Shown here piece by piece: positions 1 through 9,681 of a stretch of DNA of 64,000 nucleotides. The notes under the pieces were generated by a model. It was not told the origin of the DNA. It worked only from the letters and a program-made list of their open reading frames with translations, and made no database searches. Location: positions 1 through 64,000 of the forward strand of contig DATNQN010000091.1 of assembly GCA_036703985.1 (NCBI GenBank), given 5' to 3'. Source of the stretch: Leptolyngbyaceae cyanobacterium (GTDB lineage Bacteria; Cyanobacteriota; Cyanobacteriia; Cyanobacteriales; Aerosakkonemataceae). Positions within the stretch are counted from its first letter, which is position 1, and every line of letters starts with the position of its first letter. The position numbers and the translations under genes are program-made.

Positions 1-50
1 CCCCCTGCTCCCCTGCTCCCCTGCCCCCTGCTCCCTAGCCCCTAGCCCCT
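1..50. repeat. CTGCTCCC-type low-complexity repeat
   Basis: Degenerate tandem copies of a C-rich heptamer/octamer (CTGCTCCC, CTAGCCC) fill the start of the window up to and slightly past the folD stop codon. The same C-rich unit recurs at 19238-19270, 22672-22710 (other strand), 41105-41150 and 45740-45772. Short tandem repeats of this kind are typical of gaps between genes in filamentous cyanobacteria. No gene is seen here. Confidence 0.6.
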
Positions 51-919
51 AACCTCTTCTCATAACTCAATACAGTATTTTGCAACAGCATGGCAACGGT
101 CATGGGGCCAACTCCTCCCGGTACGGGGGTGAGATAAGCGGCGACTTTTTTTACTTCATCAAAGTTCACATCTCCCACTAGGCGAGAGTTCCCGGCTTCA
201 TCGGTGACGCGGTTGATGCCCACATCGACAACTACTGCACCTGGTTTGACCATATCACCGTGAATTAGGTTCGGTCGCCCGGTGGCTGCGATTACAATAT
301 CACCATTGCGGGTAATGGCGGCTAAGTTTTCGGTGCGGGAATGAGCGATCGTAACTGTAGCATCAGCTTCTAGCAGCATCAAAACTTGTGGTTTGCCGAC
401 TAAAATGCTACGTCCTACCACGACGGCGTGTTTGCCTCTGAGGTTAATCTGATATTCCTCTAACAGGCGCATTACCCCTGCTGGGGTACAACTGCGTAGT
501 CCCGCTTCTCCCCGCACTAAGCGTCCCAAGTTAACCGGGTGCAGTCCATCGGCGTCTTTGTCGGGATCGATTTCGTGTAGTAGCTTAACTGCGTCTAAGT
601 GGTCAGGTAGAGGTAGCTGTACTAAAATGCCATCAACTCGTCGATCTTGGTTAAGTGAGTGAATCACTTTTTCTAGTTCTGCTTGGCTTGTTTCGGCGGG
701 GAAATGTTTGCCAAATGATGCGATACCTACTTTTTCGCAGGCGCGTTCTTTGTTTCGCACGTAGGCGGCGCTGGCAGGGTTATCTCCCACCATCAGTACT
801 GCTAATCCTGGCGATCGCCCAATTTTACCTTGTAATTCCTGAATGCGCTCTTTTAGTTGAGCATGAATTTTTTGTGCTAGGGCTTTCCCATCTAAATTTA
901 AGGCTAATTTGTCTTCCAT
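35..919 (-). CDS. folD: Bifunctional methylenetetrahydrofolate dehydrogenase/cyclohydrolase
   Basis: Cytosolic enzyme that interconverts 5,10-methylene-THF and 10-formyl-THF through methenyl-THF using NADP, supplying one-carbon units for purine and formyl-Met synthesis. The 294-residue protein has the usual family length. Visible motifs are the YxxxK catalytic pair (Y53, K57), [11 protein letters not shown], the dinucleotide-binding segment GRSILVGKP and the C-terminal [10 protein letters not shown]. The reading frame is open to a TTG at 949, but the ATG at 919 starts the family-typical sequence and has GAGAGG about 15 bases upstream. In GRSILVGKP, Leu replaces the commoner Ile before VG, which is conservative. 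The assignment is secure. Confidence 0.97.
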   Translation of the reverse strand: MEDKLALNLDGKALAQKIHAQLKERIQELQGKIGRSPGLAVLMVGDNPASAAYVRNKERACEKVGIASFGKHFPAETSQAELEKVIHSLNQDRRVDGILVQLPLPDHLDAVKLLHEIDPDKDADGLHPVNLGRLVRGEAGLRSCTPAGVMRLLEEYQINLRGKHAVVVGRSILVGKPQVLMLLEADATVTIAHSRTENLAAITRNGDIVIAATGRPNLIHGDMVKPGAVVVDVGINRVTDEAGNSRLVGDVNFDEVKKVAAYLTPVPGGVGPMTVAMLLQNTVLSYEKRLGARG

Positions 920-1107
920 AGGTTTTTTTAGTGGCCTCTCAGGAGGCAATCCGCTTTCCTAGTTTGCCAGATTTGGTTTGCCTTTGACTGGGTTTTAGCG
1001 TTATAACCTCGAAGAGGAGATTACTAGTAACTTTTCTGGAGAGAATTTTTCTTTCTCAAAGTTCCGTAATCTGCTTTTTTCTTTGGTGATTATTTTAGGA
1101 GAATGAA

Positions 1108-1479
1108 ATGAAGTTAACTAAAAGTTACGTGTTGCGAATTAGCGCGATCGCATTATTCCTGGGAGGAATGACTAGTTTGGCAGTTGGTTTTCTTTCGGCT
1201 GGCAGCGTTACCGTTACCAACATTAGCGAAGTGCAAACTCAGCGCGATGACGATGCTAGGGTTTATGTAAAAGGTAAAGTGGTGAATCAAGTTCCCTTAC
1301 TGGAGTTACGAGCTTATCAGTTGCAAGATTCTACAGGTACTATCTTGGTGGTAACTAAAGATAAATTTCCTCCTAAAGATAAGGAACTTTTAATCAAGGG
1401 CAAGGTTGAATATCAGAGCATTCCTTTAGGTGGGCAGGAGTTAGGAGAAGTTTATCTAAAAGAAGAAAAGAGGCTTTAG
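1108..1479 (+). CDS. Membrane-anchored OB-fold-like protein, function unknown
   Basis: 123-residue protein of unknown role. Residues 9-30 form one hydrophobic segment (signal anchor), followed by a small beta-rich domain with the pattern VYVKGKVVNQVPLLE...YQLQDSTGTILVVTKD, which resembles an OB-fold of the type found in short exported bacterial proteins. AGGAGA at 1097-1102 is well placed before the ATG. It stands alone between folD (divergent) and the Nudix gene. The OB-fold assignment rests on pattern only. Export is inferred from the N-terminus, which has no clear signal-peptidase site, so a membrane anchor is more likely. Confidence 0.75.
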   Translation: MKLTKSYVLRISAIALFLGGMTSLAVGFLSAGSVTVTNISEVQTQRDDDARVYVKGKVVNQVPLLELRAYQLQDSTGTILVVTKDKFPPKDKELLIKGKVEYQSIPLGGQELGEVYLKEEKRL

Positions 1480-1609
1480 TATCGTGGTTTTTTATTGTTG
1501 TATTATCGATAATTTTTTGATTACTCTTAGCTATTATCATGAATAAATAAAGACGCGAATCATACATTAATATAGAACCCGAACCAACAGTAAACAACTT
1601 GACAATTGT

Positions 1610-2047
1610 ATGGCTAAACAACCAGTTCACGTCGCGATCGCAATTCTCTATCGTGACGGCAAGTTTTTGATGCAACTGAGAGATAATATTCCGAATATTG
1701 TCTATCCCGGTTATTGGGCATTTTTTGGTGGACATATCGAAGCTAATGAGACACCAGAGGAAGCATTAAAGCGAGAATTGGTCGAGGAAATTGGTTATGT
1801 TCCTCCTGTTTTGAAACATTTTCGTAATTATTCAGATGGGGAAGTAGTTCGTCATGTTTTTTATGGTGATTTAACTGTAGAAATGAAAGATTTAGTCTTA
1901 GGAGAAGGTTGGGATATGGGGCTAGTATCTACCCAAGAAATCCGCCAAGGCGAACGTTATTCGGAAAATGCGGGACAGGTGCGACCATTAGGCGATCGAC
2001 ATCAACGAATTTTGTTGGATTTCATAGAGAAGGTTTTTAATAGTTAG
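1610..2047 (+). CDS. Nudix hydrolase
   Basis: 145-residue Nudix-fold pyrophosphohydrolase acting on nucleoside diphosphates linked to another moiety; the exact substrate cannot be read from sequence. The Nudix box is complete: GG at the start, then HIEANE, followed by REL-VEEIGY, with all metal-binding Glu residues kept. The N-terminus (HVAIAILYRDGKFLMQLRD) is the typical first beta strand. No strong ribosome-binding site precedes the ATG at 1610. The gene is convergent with the CHAT gene, and its stop codon lies inside the left arm of a 20-bp inverted repeat. Confidence 0.9.
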   Translation: MAKQPVHVAIAILYRDGKFLMQLRDNIPNIVYPGYWAFFGGHIEANETPEEALKRELVEEIGYVPPVLKHFRNYSDGEVVRHVFYGDLTVEMKDLVLGEGWDMGLVSTQEIRQGERYSENAGQVRPLGDRHQRILLDFIEKVFNS

Positions 2048-2167
2048 AATTCAGGAGTCAGAAACGCCTCGTTACCAGGTTCTACCTGGTAACGAGCAAT
2101 TATCAATTCATTCACCCACCGTACTTATATTCATTGTGAATTCTGAATTCTGACTCCTGAATTCTAA
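2044..2167. terminator. Nested inverted repeats between convergent genes, probable bidirectional terminator
   Basis: A perfect 20-bp inverted repeat has arms at 2044-2063 and 2148-2167. Inside it is a perfect 12-bp hairpin (2068-2079 and 2085-2096, loop TTCTA) of the cyanobacterial CTCGTTACCAGG palindrome type. The outer arms contain the stop codons of both flanking convergent genes (Nudix at 2045-2047, CHAT at 2164-2166). The arms are built from the GAATTCAGGAGTCAG repeat that also occurs at 15498, 18498, 22740 and 36222. A role in ending transcription on both strands is inferred. Confidence 0.55.
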
Positions 2168-4551
2168 AAAGAAGGTAATCTACCAGATGGTCGCATTCTT
2201 TCAAGCCTGACAAAAACTTGCATTAAATTGGGATCGAAACCATTGGCTTGAATTACCACATTTCGGCGGTTAGTTGCATCTACAAATACCAGTTGAAAAC
2301 CATTCGATCGAATATTGCTGAGGCGATCGTTTTCCGGCAAACCCCTATTTTGGAATTCTTGACGATAAAATTTAACTAATTCTTCTACACTGAGATTAGT
2401 TTTAAAAGAAATATCGATTTGACCTTCGATTTGTTGTGAAGGTAACTCAAAATAATTACTCACGTTATCGGGAACGGGAAGTGCTGTATGATAATTTCTG
2501 ACAGCCGCTTGAGTGCTTACGCTTGCATCGCCTTTGGCTGCTTGTAATTGAGGAGAAGAATTTGCTTCACCTACTAAAGTAAATGCCGCCCAATTGACGG
2601 GGGCTGGGTAACTTTTCATTGTTTTTAACATGGCTTGGCGGAGGGCTTGGGCTTTATCTGCACCGCGTTTAATTTCTGTATAAAAGTTAGTCATTAAGGC
2701 GGCGGTGGGTGCATCGGGAACCGCCCACAGAGAAACGATTACGCTGGGTACGCCAGCCGCTAAAAAAGAACGAGATAATCCTAAAATGCCATCTCCATTT
2801 ATTTTACCTCGACCTGTATTGCAAGCACTTAAAACAACTAATTCAGCGTTCATTTTTAAGCTGATAATTTCTCGCGCTTTGAAGAATCCGTTATCTCGAT
2901 CGGTAGGTGCTAAAGCGAGGGAACTAAATGCACCGAAAACATCATCTAATAATCCGTGAGTGGCAAAATGAATGATTCGGGCTGTAGATAAACGTTGCAA
3001 TACAGCGGCTTTGGTAGCTTGATCGCCAATTAAAGGTTGAGCGTTAAATAGTTGCGCGATCGCATTTGCTTCTTTTTCCGATCCTGGTAATTTTGGTAAC
3101 GATTGAGGCATAGTAGGATTACCGATAATCAGCACGCCATCAACGGAATTAGGAATTTGTTGTTGTTCCTTACGAGTTATATCTAATACTTGAATGGAAG
3201 GAGATAAAACTACTGTATGTTGAGAAATTAAATAATTCCCTTTCGCATCTTTCAGGGCGGCAAATGGTACTAAAAAGAGAAAATCTTGGGGAATGAAAAC
3301 TACGCGATCGTTTGGATTTGTTGGTAATAAATCAGCAATTGGTTGAATTAACAATTGATGAAGTTGGCGTAAATAATCGATCGAACGTTGAGGTGTAGCT
3401 GATGGAGTTGGTTCGACTCTGGCTACTACAGTTAAACCCCTGACACCAATAGCTTCTCGCGCTTGGCGTACTAGATCGGGAAGAGGGATTTTTTGTCCGT
3501 TGAGAGGTTGGCGGCGAAATATAATTTGACCTGTTGGTTTAATCACCCAAATGAATAGATTGTTCGCCCGAAGTTGTTCTTCGTTAGTATAGGTTAATTG
3601 CCACGCTGTATTGTAGTCATAAGTAACGGTGTATTGTACTATAGTAGCGTTTTTAGTTTTGGCAATTTGCTTGATTTGTTCCAGATTGGGCGCATCAATT
3701 GGTTGTTGATTTGTTGAATTAAAGTTTAAACGGTTAGCGAGTAACCCAACAAATTCACGGGCGCGATTTTGTTCGGCTAATTCTAAAGCTTCGTTGGTGC
3801 GATTTTGGCCGATTAAAATTTGTTGTAACCAGCGTTTTAGTTCGATTTCAAATTCATATTGTTGACCGACTGCCCAAGCTAATGTTTTTGCTTGTCGAGC
3901 ATTTTCAAATGTTTGGGCAGCATTTAATAAGTTAATTTCTCCATCTTTCACATTGCCACTAAGAAAGAGATTGATTCCCAATTCTTTTAAAACAGTAGCC
4001 ATCACTGCTGAAGTATTGGGAGAGTTGAGCTTCTGCTCGATCGCGATCGCTTCTCTGAGTAATTCGATCGCTTTGGGATAATTTTTTTGAAGTGTATAGA
4101 CTTTACTTAAATAAATTAAATTTTGGGTGACTTGGCTAAAAGGTCTGGTTTCAAAATATCCGGAATTTTGCCGAACAAATGCTAAATTTTGTTGGTGTAG
4201 TGCTAAAGCTTTCGGCAAATCCCCAGAGTCTTTATAAGTTTCGGCTAAATCATTTCGCGCCCACCATTCGGCATCTAAATCTTTTGCTTGTTGCGCTAGT
4301 TGTAAAACTTGTTCCATAAGTGCGATCGCACGTCTGAAATTTCTCTCTTTGCGAGCAACAAAACTTTGTTCCCGCAGAGAATAAATTTGCTGCCGCACAT
4401 CCGTTTGAGCAATTTTGAGGAGAGAACAGTTAGGATTTGATATTACACATTGATTAGTGCGATCGATATTTTCCGATTTAACCGATCGTGTAGATAAGGA
4501 AATGACACAAAGTGATAAAATGGGATAAATAATTTTGTTAATTTTAGCCAT
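2164..4551 (-). CDS. Exported TPR-CHAT (caspase-like) protein with extra C-terminal domain
   Basis: 795-residue protein. An N-terminal hydrophobic stretch (residues 7-21) suggests export or membrane anchoring. Residues about 55-265 are TPR-like helical repeats (for example YKDSGDLPKALALHQ and YTLQKNYPKAIELLREA). A CHAT peptidase domain of the separase/caspase clan spans about 300-662, with the expected catalytic dyad: H532 in HFATHG and C577 in SACNTG. About 110 residues follow (690-790, mixed alpha/beta, from NYFELPSQQ to VFVRLERM) that are not part of CHAT. CHAT proteins cut partner proteins in signalling or defence; no partner can be named. The next gene is divergent and encodes an ATPase. 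CHAT assignment secure, function unknown. Confidence 0.93.
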   Translation of the reverse strand: MAKINKIIYPILSLCVISLSTRSVKSENIDRTNQCVISNPNCSLLKIAQTDVRQQIYSLREQSFVARKERNFRRAIALMEQVLQLAQQAKDLDAEWWARNDLAETYKDSGDLPKALALHQQNLAFVRQNSGYFETRPFSQVTQNLIYLSKVYTLQKNYPKAIELLREAIAIEQKLNSPNTSAVMATVLKELGINLFLSGNVKDGEINLLNAAQTFENARQAKTLAWAVGQQYEFEIELKRWLQQILIGQNRTNEALELAEQNRAREFVGLLANRLNFNSTNQQPIDAPNLEQIKQIAKTKNATIVQYTVTYDYNTAWQLTYTNEEQLRANNLFIWVIKPTGQIIFRRQPLNGQKIPLPDLVRQAREAIGVRGLTVVARVEPTPSATPQRSIDYLRQLHQLLIQPIADLLPTNPNDRVVFIPQDFLFLVPFAALKDAKGNYLISQHTVVLSPSIQVLDITRKEQQQIPNSVDGVLIIGNPTMPQSLPKLPGSEKEANAIAQLFNAQPLIGDQATKAAVLQRLSTARIIHFATHGLLDDVFGAFSSLALAPTDRDNGFFKAREIISLKMNAELVVLSACNTGRGKINGDGILGLSRSFLAAGVPSVIVSLWAVPDAPTAALMTNFYTEIKRGADKAQALRQAMLKTMKSYPAPVNWAAFTLVGEANSSPQLQAAKGDASVSTQAAVRNYHTALPVPDNVSNYFELPSQQIEGQIDISFKTNLSVEELVKFYRQEFQNRGLPENDRLSNIRSNGFQLVFVDATNRRNVVIQANGFDPNLMQVFVRLERMRPSGRLPSF

Positions 4552-4629
4552 AAGTAGTTGTTTGACTCGTGGTTGTTAGTTGTCTTCGATTTTACATCTC
4601 ATCTATTGTGATTAGCTTTGGAGTTTGCA

Positions 4630-5895
4630 ATGCTTAAGCAAATTGTACTTGAGAAATGGAAGAGTTTTCGCTATGCGGTGCTTCCCATTGACCCACTGAC
4701 GATTCTGATCGGTGCAAACGCTAGTGGTAAATCAAATCTATTAGAAGCTTTGGAATTTCTGAAAAGAACTACTCTAGGTAAGGAAATACAAGCTGCTTTG
4801 GCAGGAGATTCAACCCTTACCTCCATTCGTGGAGGTGTAGAGTGGGCTGCACTTAAATCAGAACCTGACTTCAAATTGGAAGTTTTAGTTCAGGGAGAAG
4901 ATGAGCACACAGATTATCTCTACACTCTCATGGTAAGAACTGCTCATATTACAGAGGTATGGTCTGAATCTATTAAAAAAATAATCCAAAATGGTGAAAA
5001 TGAAAAAGCGAAAGAATTCACTATATTTCAAACAGAAGAAATAACGACTAATAAAGCTGGTATTATTGTTGAGATTTCTAGCCTTGCTCCTTATAGCAAA
5101 GAAGGGAAAATTTACCAAGAATTTAGACGAAATAGTTCGATTTTGAGTCAAATTAATGTGGTTTACGGGCTTCCTTTATCCCAAGAAGCTGTTGACGGAA
5201 TAAAGTTAGTTTCTGAAACATTACAAAATATTTTTATCCTAGATCCTATTCCTTCTAGAATGCGAGCTTATTCACCGCTTTCTGAAAGCCTTCAAAGTGA
5301 TGCTTCAAATATTGCTGGTGTTTTAGCAGCATTGCCCGCTCGAAAGAAAGCTGAGGTGGAATCAACCCTATCTGCCTACATCAAGAATTTGCCAGAACGA
5401 GATATTCAGAAAGTATGGGCAGAATCTGTTGGTAGATTTAAAAGCGATGCAATGATCTATTGTGAAGAACTATGGGTACCAGGTGAACAACCCACAGAAA
5501 TAGATGCACGAAGTATGTCAGATGGAACTCTCAGATTTTTAGCAATTCTTACCGCTCTTTTGACACGACCAGAAAAGAGCCAAATGATAATAGAGGAAGT
5601 CGATAATGGGCTACATCCATCTCGTTCAAACTTGCTGGTAAAAATGCTTCGAGAAATCGGGCAAGAAAGACAAATTGATATATTAGTTACTACTCATAAT
5701 CCAGCTTTACTTGATGCTTTGGGGCCAGAGATAGTTCCTTTTGTAGCGGTGGCACATCGAGATTATGAGACAGGTGAAAGTAAGCTTACTCTTCTAGAAG
5801 AGATTGACAATCTTCCCAAGTTAATGGCATCTGGAACGTTAGGCAAACTCACAACTAAGGGTGCTATTGAAAAGAGCCTTTCCGGTAAAAGGTAG
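4630..5895 (+). CDS. ABC/SMC-type AAA ATPase (AAA_21-like)
   Basis: 421-residue soluble P-loop ATPase of the RecF/OLD-like AAA_21 group. It has Walker A GANASGKS (residues 28-35), an ABC-signature-like segment MSDGTLRFLA, Walker B MIIEEVDNGLHP and an H-loop TTHNP, with a variable middle region. There is no TOPRIM nuclease domain, unlike true OLD proteins. An in-frame TTG lies at 4618, but ATG 4630 has GGAG at 4620-4623 and begins MLKQIVLEKWKSF, typical of the family. The stop lies 8 bases before a PIN-like nuclease gene, so the two form an operon. ATPase-nuclease pairs of this shape are common in phage defence (PARIS and Septu, for example); that role is inferred. Confidence 0.92.
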   Translation: MLKQIVLEKWKSFRYAVLPIDPLTILIGANASGKSNLLEALEFLKRTTLGKEIQAALAGDSTLTSIRGGVEWAALKSEPDFKLEVLVQGEDEHTDYLYTLMVRTAHITEVWSESIKKIIQNGENEKAKEFTIFQTEEITTNKAGIIVEISSLAPYSKEGKIYQEFRRNSSILSQINVVYGLPLSQEAVDGIKLVSETLQNIFILDPIPSRMRAYSPLSESLQSDASNIAGVLAALPARKKAEVESTLSAYIKNLPERDIQKVWAESVGRFKSDAMIYCEELWVPGEQPTEIDARSMSDGTLRFLAILTALLTRPEKSQMIIEEVDNGLHPSRSNLLVKMLREIGQERQIDILVTTHNPALLDALGPEIVPFVAVAHRDYETGESKLTLLEEIDNLPKLMASGTLGKLTTKGAIEKSLSGKR

Positions 5896-5903
5896 ATCTA
5901 AAC

Positions 5904-6413
5904 ATGAAAAAGGTTCTCATTATAGATACATCAATTCTCTGCGTTTGGTTAAAAATTGATAAAATGGATACTTGTGGAAGTGATAATGATAAGTGGGATT
6001 TTACTCGAATTGATAAACTTATTAAAGAAGAAGAAGCTAAAAATACAACATTGGTACTTCCTTTAGCTACTATCCTAGAAACAGGAAATCATATTGCTCA
6101 AGCAGCATTAAGGCGTTATGAAACGGCTCAAGCCTTAGCAAAAATCATCACAGCAGCAGCAGATGGGACAACACCTTGGGCTGCTTTCACTCAGCAGTCA
6201 GTTCTTTGGGAAACAGAAGATCTTAAGAAGTTAGCTAATGAATGGCCACCTTTAGCAGCACAACAGATTTCGATCGGCGATGCAACTATCAAAACCGTAG
6301 CTGAATATTATGCCAAAATGGGTTATCAGGTAGAGATTCTCACGGCTGATGCCGGACTGAAGTCATACCAGCCACCCACTCCCGTACAAACTCCCAGACG
6401 TAGGAAAAAATGA
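5904..6413 (+). CDS. PIN-like nuclease, partner of the ATPase
   Basis: 169-residue protein with the spaced acidic residues of a PIN-fold RNase: D8 in LIIDTSIL, E59 in ILETGNH, D126 in SIGDATI and D149 in ILTADAGLK. The C-terminus ends in a basic tail (PRRRKK). It starts 8 bases after the ATPase stop, and the two genes share base composition. No antitoxin-like gene precedes it, so it is unlikely to be a plain VapC. The ATPase may control the nuclease, as in other two-gene defence systems, but that is inference. The PIN fold is assigned from residue pattern only and was not checked by structure. Confidence 0.72.
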   Translation: MKKVLIIDTSILCVWLKIDKMDTCGSDNDKWDFTRIDKLIKEEEAKNTTLVLPLATILETGNHIAQAALRRYETAQALAKIITAAADGTTPWAAFTQQSVLWETEDLKKLANEWPPLAAQQISIGDATIKTVAEYYAKMGYQVEILTADAGLKSYQPPTPVQTPRRRKK

Positions 6414-6651
6414 ATGGAGGTACGATCGCAGACAGATCTATAGTAAATTTAGAGAATACCCCCAAATTTGGCGATTAACCATTCTTAGCTTTTCCTTTTA
6501 TTGTCTATATCTTTACTAGAAGAAGCATTACAACACAGTCTGCAACTAGACAATAGCCAAGTCGATGCCAAGTTTTTAGCAAAACTTCAACACCAAACCT
6601 CAAACCTTGCGGTAAAGTCAATAAAGGTGCTTACCAATTGCCAGTGTTCCC
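6414..6651 (+). other. Gap before mutS with a possible degraded coding stretch
   Basis: No complete gene is supported here. One frame from 6501 (TTG) stays open into the start of mutS and reads as 63 plausible helical residues (SLLEEALQHSLQLDN, then KFLAKLQHQ), but it has no ATG and no ribosome-binding site and overlaps mutS. It may be a decayed coding fragment or chance. A mutS promoter could lie here but no convincing boxes were seen. Confidence 0.3.
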
Positions 6652-9348
6652 ATGACTTATTCCGCGTCTACCCCTACCAACTCCAACGGTAAAAATGTTC
6701 GCGAATCCAACAATATTCCGAATGCTGATTACCGAGTATTAGATAGAAATAAACTCAGCAAAATGTATCATCATTATGCTGAAGTAAAAGATAAATATCC
6801 TCATGCTTTGTTGCTATATCGGGTAGGAGATTTCTTTGAAACATTTTTCCAAGATGCTATTACCATATCGAGAGAATTAGAACTAGTTCTTACTAGCAAA
6901 CACGGTGGGGAAGTTGGTAGAGTACCGATGACTGGCGTACCCCATCATGCTTGGGAACGTTACACCACCCAACTAGTAGAAAAAGGATATGCAGTTGTTA
7001 TTTGCGATCAAGTAGAAGATGCGGCGGAAGCTGTTGGTTTGGTGAAGCGGGAAGTAACTCGCATTCTCACACCGGGAACCTTGTTAGAAGAGGGAATGTT
7101 AAATGCGCGACGCAATAATTTTCTAGCAGCAGTTGTCATTGCTAATACTCACTGGGGTTTAGCTTACGCGGATATTTCCACAGGGGAATTCTTCACTACT
7201 CAATCGAGCAATTTAGATAATTTAACCCAAGAATTGATGCGGTTGCAACCAGCAGAAGTTCTCGTACCAACGAATGCACCGGACTTAGGTAGTTTATTGC
7301 GTCCCGGTGAAAAATCAGAGCATTTACCTGAATGTTTGCCTCCATCCTTTTGTTATGCTTTGCGTTCGCAAATTCCCTTCACTTTGAGCGAAGCCAAACA
7401 GAGATTAGTGCAGAAATTCAAAGTAAAATCTTTAGAAGGTTTGGGTTGCGAACATCTTCCTCTAGCGGTTCGTGCTGCGGGTGGTTTGCTGCAATATATA
7501 GAAGAAACTCAAAAAAGTAATCCCGTTTCTCTACAACTACTACGTACCTACGCCCATACTGATTTCTTAATAATAGATAATCAAACTCGCCGCAACTTAG
7601 AAATTACTCAAACCGTGCGAGATTGTACTTTTCTCGGTTCGTTGTTGTGGGCGCTGGATAAGACTTGCACTGCAATGGGCGGACGTGCTTTGCGCCGTTG
7701 GCTATTGCAACCTTTGTTAGATATTAAAGGTATTAACGCTAGATTAGATACAATTGAAGAATTAATTAAAAATGGGAATTTGCGGCAAGAATTACGCCAA
7801 TTACTTCGCCAAATATACGATTTAGAAAGACTCACGGGACGGGCGGCTTCCGGAACAGCCAGTGCTAAAGATTTAGTAGCCTTAGCTGATTCTCTTTCTC
7901 GCTTACCAGAATTAGCAAATATTGTTTCCAATGCTGGTTCTCCTTATTTAAAAGCTTTACAAAAAGAACAACCAATTTTAGAACAATTGGCAGATAAATT
8001 ACATACTTATTTAGTAGAATCGCCACCAATTCATATTACGGAAGGTGGTTTGATTCGCCAGGGAGTCGATACCCAACTAGATGAAATGCGTCTATTGGCA
8101 AAAGATGATGAAGAGTGGTTGAAAAATTTAGAAAAAATTGAAAAAGAACGCACGGGTATTGCTAATTTAAAAGTAGGATATACCAAAGCTTTTGGTTATT
8201 ACATTAGCATTTCTCGCTCTAAAGCAGACCAAGTTCCGAGTAATTATATTCGCAAACAAACTCTCACGAATGAAGAGAGATATATTACGCCGGAATTGAA
8301 GGAACGAGAAAATAGAATTTTGACTGCTAGAAGTGATTTGAATCGTTTGGAATATGAAGTTTTTGTGAGGTTAAGGGAGGAAGTGGCGACGCAAGCAGAA
8401 TTAATTCGCCATATTTCTCGTGCTGTTGCTGCTGCTGATGTGTTGTGCGGTTTAGCAGAAGTGGCGGTTTATCAAGGTTATTGTCGTCCGAATATAGTGG
8501 AAAGTCGGGAAGTGACAATTATTGATGGGCGTCATCCAGTGGTGGAACAGTCTTTACCGCCTGGATTTTTCGTACCGAATTCCACACAATTGGGTAAAGA
8601 TTCTTTAGGAAAAGATGGCGAAATCTCCACCAATGGCAATGGACAAATCACCGCTGACCGCCCCGATTTAATCATTTTAACCGGGCCGAATGCGAGTGGC
8701 AAGAGTTGTTATTTGCGGCAGGTGGGATTGATTCAGTTGATGGCGCAGGTGGGGAGTTTTGTTCCGGCGAAGTCGGCGACGTTGGGAGTTTGCGATCGCA
8801 TTTTCACTCGCGTAGGTGCAGTAGACGATTTGGCAACGGGTCAATCTACTTTTATGGTAGAAATGAACGAGACTGCAAATATTCTCAATCACGCCACCGC
8901 CAAATCTTTAGTTTTGTTAGATGAAATCGGTCGAGGTACGGCAACTTTTGATGGACTTTCGATCGCTTGGGCGGTAGCAGAATATATCGCAACGGATATC
9001 CAAGCGAGAACAATTTTTGCTACTCACTATCATGAATTGAATGAGTTAGCTTCTCTGCTAGATAACGTGGCAAATTATCAAGTGACGGTGAAAGAAATGC
9101 CAGACCAAATTATCTTTTTGCACCAAGTTAAACCGGGTGGCGCTGATAAATCTTATGGCATTGAAGCGGGAAGATTGGCCGGTTTACCGACGGTGGTGAT
9201 TCAGAGAGCAAAACAGGTGATGACTCAGATAGAAAAACACAGTAAAATTGCCGTTGGATTGCGTAAGGGCGTGGAGAGCGATCGCACCACTAAGCGAAAG
9301 AAAAAAGCTACCGATGTCGCTATTTGTGAAGAAGATTTGTTGGAATAA
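6652..9348 (+). CDS. mutS: DNA mismatch repair protein MutS
   Basis: 898-residue mismatch-recognition ATPase of the MutS1 type. The mismatch-reading Phe-X-Glu is F61-F62-E63 in GDFFETF. The connector, lever, clamp and ATPase domains follow in order: Walker A GPNASGKS near residue 678, Walker [12 protein letters not shown], and the signature segment [11 protein letters not shown]. Length agrees with other cyanobacterial MutS proteins, with an insertion rich in Gly and Asn before the ATPase core (around 8590-8660) and a basic C-terminal tail (TTKRKKK). The ATG at 6652 opens a poorly conserved extension; M39 in SKMYHHY is another in-frame Met but too far inside domain I. mutL is not in the window. 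Confidence 0.97.
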   Translation: MTYSASTPTNSNGKNVRESNNIPNADYRVLDRNKLSKMYHHYAEVKDKYPHALLLYRVGDFFETFFQDAITISRELELVLTSKHGGEVGRVPMTGVPHHAWERYTTQLVEKGYAVVICDQVEDAAEAVGLVKREVTRILTPGTLLEEGMLNARRNNFLAAVVIANTHWGLAYADISTGEFFTTQSSNLDNLTQELMRLQPAEVLVPTNAPDLGSLLRPGEKSEHLPECLPPSFCYALRSQIPFTLSEAKQRLVQKFKVKSLEGLGCEHLPLAVRAAGGLLQYIEETQKSNPVSLQLLRTYAHTDFLIIDNQTRRNLEITQTVRDCTFLGSLLWALDKTCTAMGGRALRRWLLQPLLDIKGINARLDTIEELIKNGNLRQELRQLLRQIYDLERLTGRAASGTASAKDLVALADSLSRLPELANIVSNAGSPYLKALQKEQPILEQLADKLHTYLVESPPIHITEGGLIRQGVDTQLDEMRLLAKDDEEWLKNLEKIEKERTGIANLKVGYTKAFGYYISISRSKADQVPSNYIRKQTLTNEERYITPELKERENRILTARSDLNRLEYEVFVRLREEVATQAELIRHISRAVAAADVLCGLAEVAVYQGYCRPNIVESREVTIIDGRHPVVEQSLPPGFFVPNSTQLGKDSLGKDGEISTNGNGQITADRPDLIILTGPNASGKSCYLRQVGLIQLMAQVGSFVPAKSATLGVCDRIFTRVGAVDDLATGQSTFMVEMNETANILNHATAKSLVLLDEIGRGTATFDGLSIAWAVAEYIATDIQARTIFATHYHELNELASLLDNVANYQVTVKEMPDQIIFLHQVKPGGADKSYGIEAGRLAGLPTVVIQRAKQVMTQIEKHSKIAVGLRKGVESDRTTKRKKKATDVAICEEDLLE

Positions 9349-9364
9349 TCAGAGAATAAATGAA

Positions 9365-9552
9365 AGGCAATCAATTGTTGCTCAAATGCGAGAACCCCTA
9401 CTCAAAATCCTAGCAGTATTGGATTTAGGCTTTGTAGGGAGTCTCGCATTTAGACGAAAAATTTAGGCATTGGCGCGTTCGCGTAGCGTGCCGTAGGCAA
9501 TCGATTGTCGCCCGAATGCGAGAGCGTCTACCCAAAACCCGAGCCGTATTGA
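9365..9552. repeat. Two 58-bp imperfect direct repeats, 130 bp apart
   Basis: Copies at 9365-9422 and 9495-9552 both read AGGCAATC-ATTGT, then AATGCGAGA, then a run ending in GTATTG; they begin exactly 130 bp apart. Between them, 9473-9497 carries the GCGTTCGCGTAGCGTGCC palindromic motif common in cyanobacterial gaps between genes. The rest of the 9349-9681 gap is AT-rich and contains the promoter region of the RiPP operon. No gene is seen. Confidence 0.5.
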
Positions 9553-9681
9553 GGTTTGTATTTACTAAAACTTTATTATTGAGTGGATAAAATTTATCAA
9601 TTTCTTATAATAATTCCTCTATCTTAAGGTAGATTTATTAAAAGAAGCGAATTAATCGGCTGTAAAAACGAGGAAAAGCTA

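Noticed and set aside
655-921. Open frame antisense to folD
   Set aside because: Lies within a secure gene on the other strand and shows Cys/Arg/Leu-biased, non-protein-like composition.
6501-6692. 63-codon open frame before mutS
   Set aside because: It has a TTG start, no ribosome-binding site and overlaps mutS; not enough to call a gene, noted only as a possible remnant.
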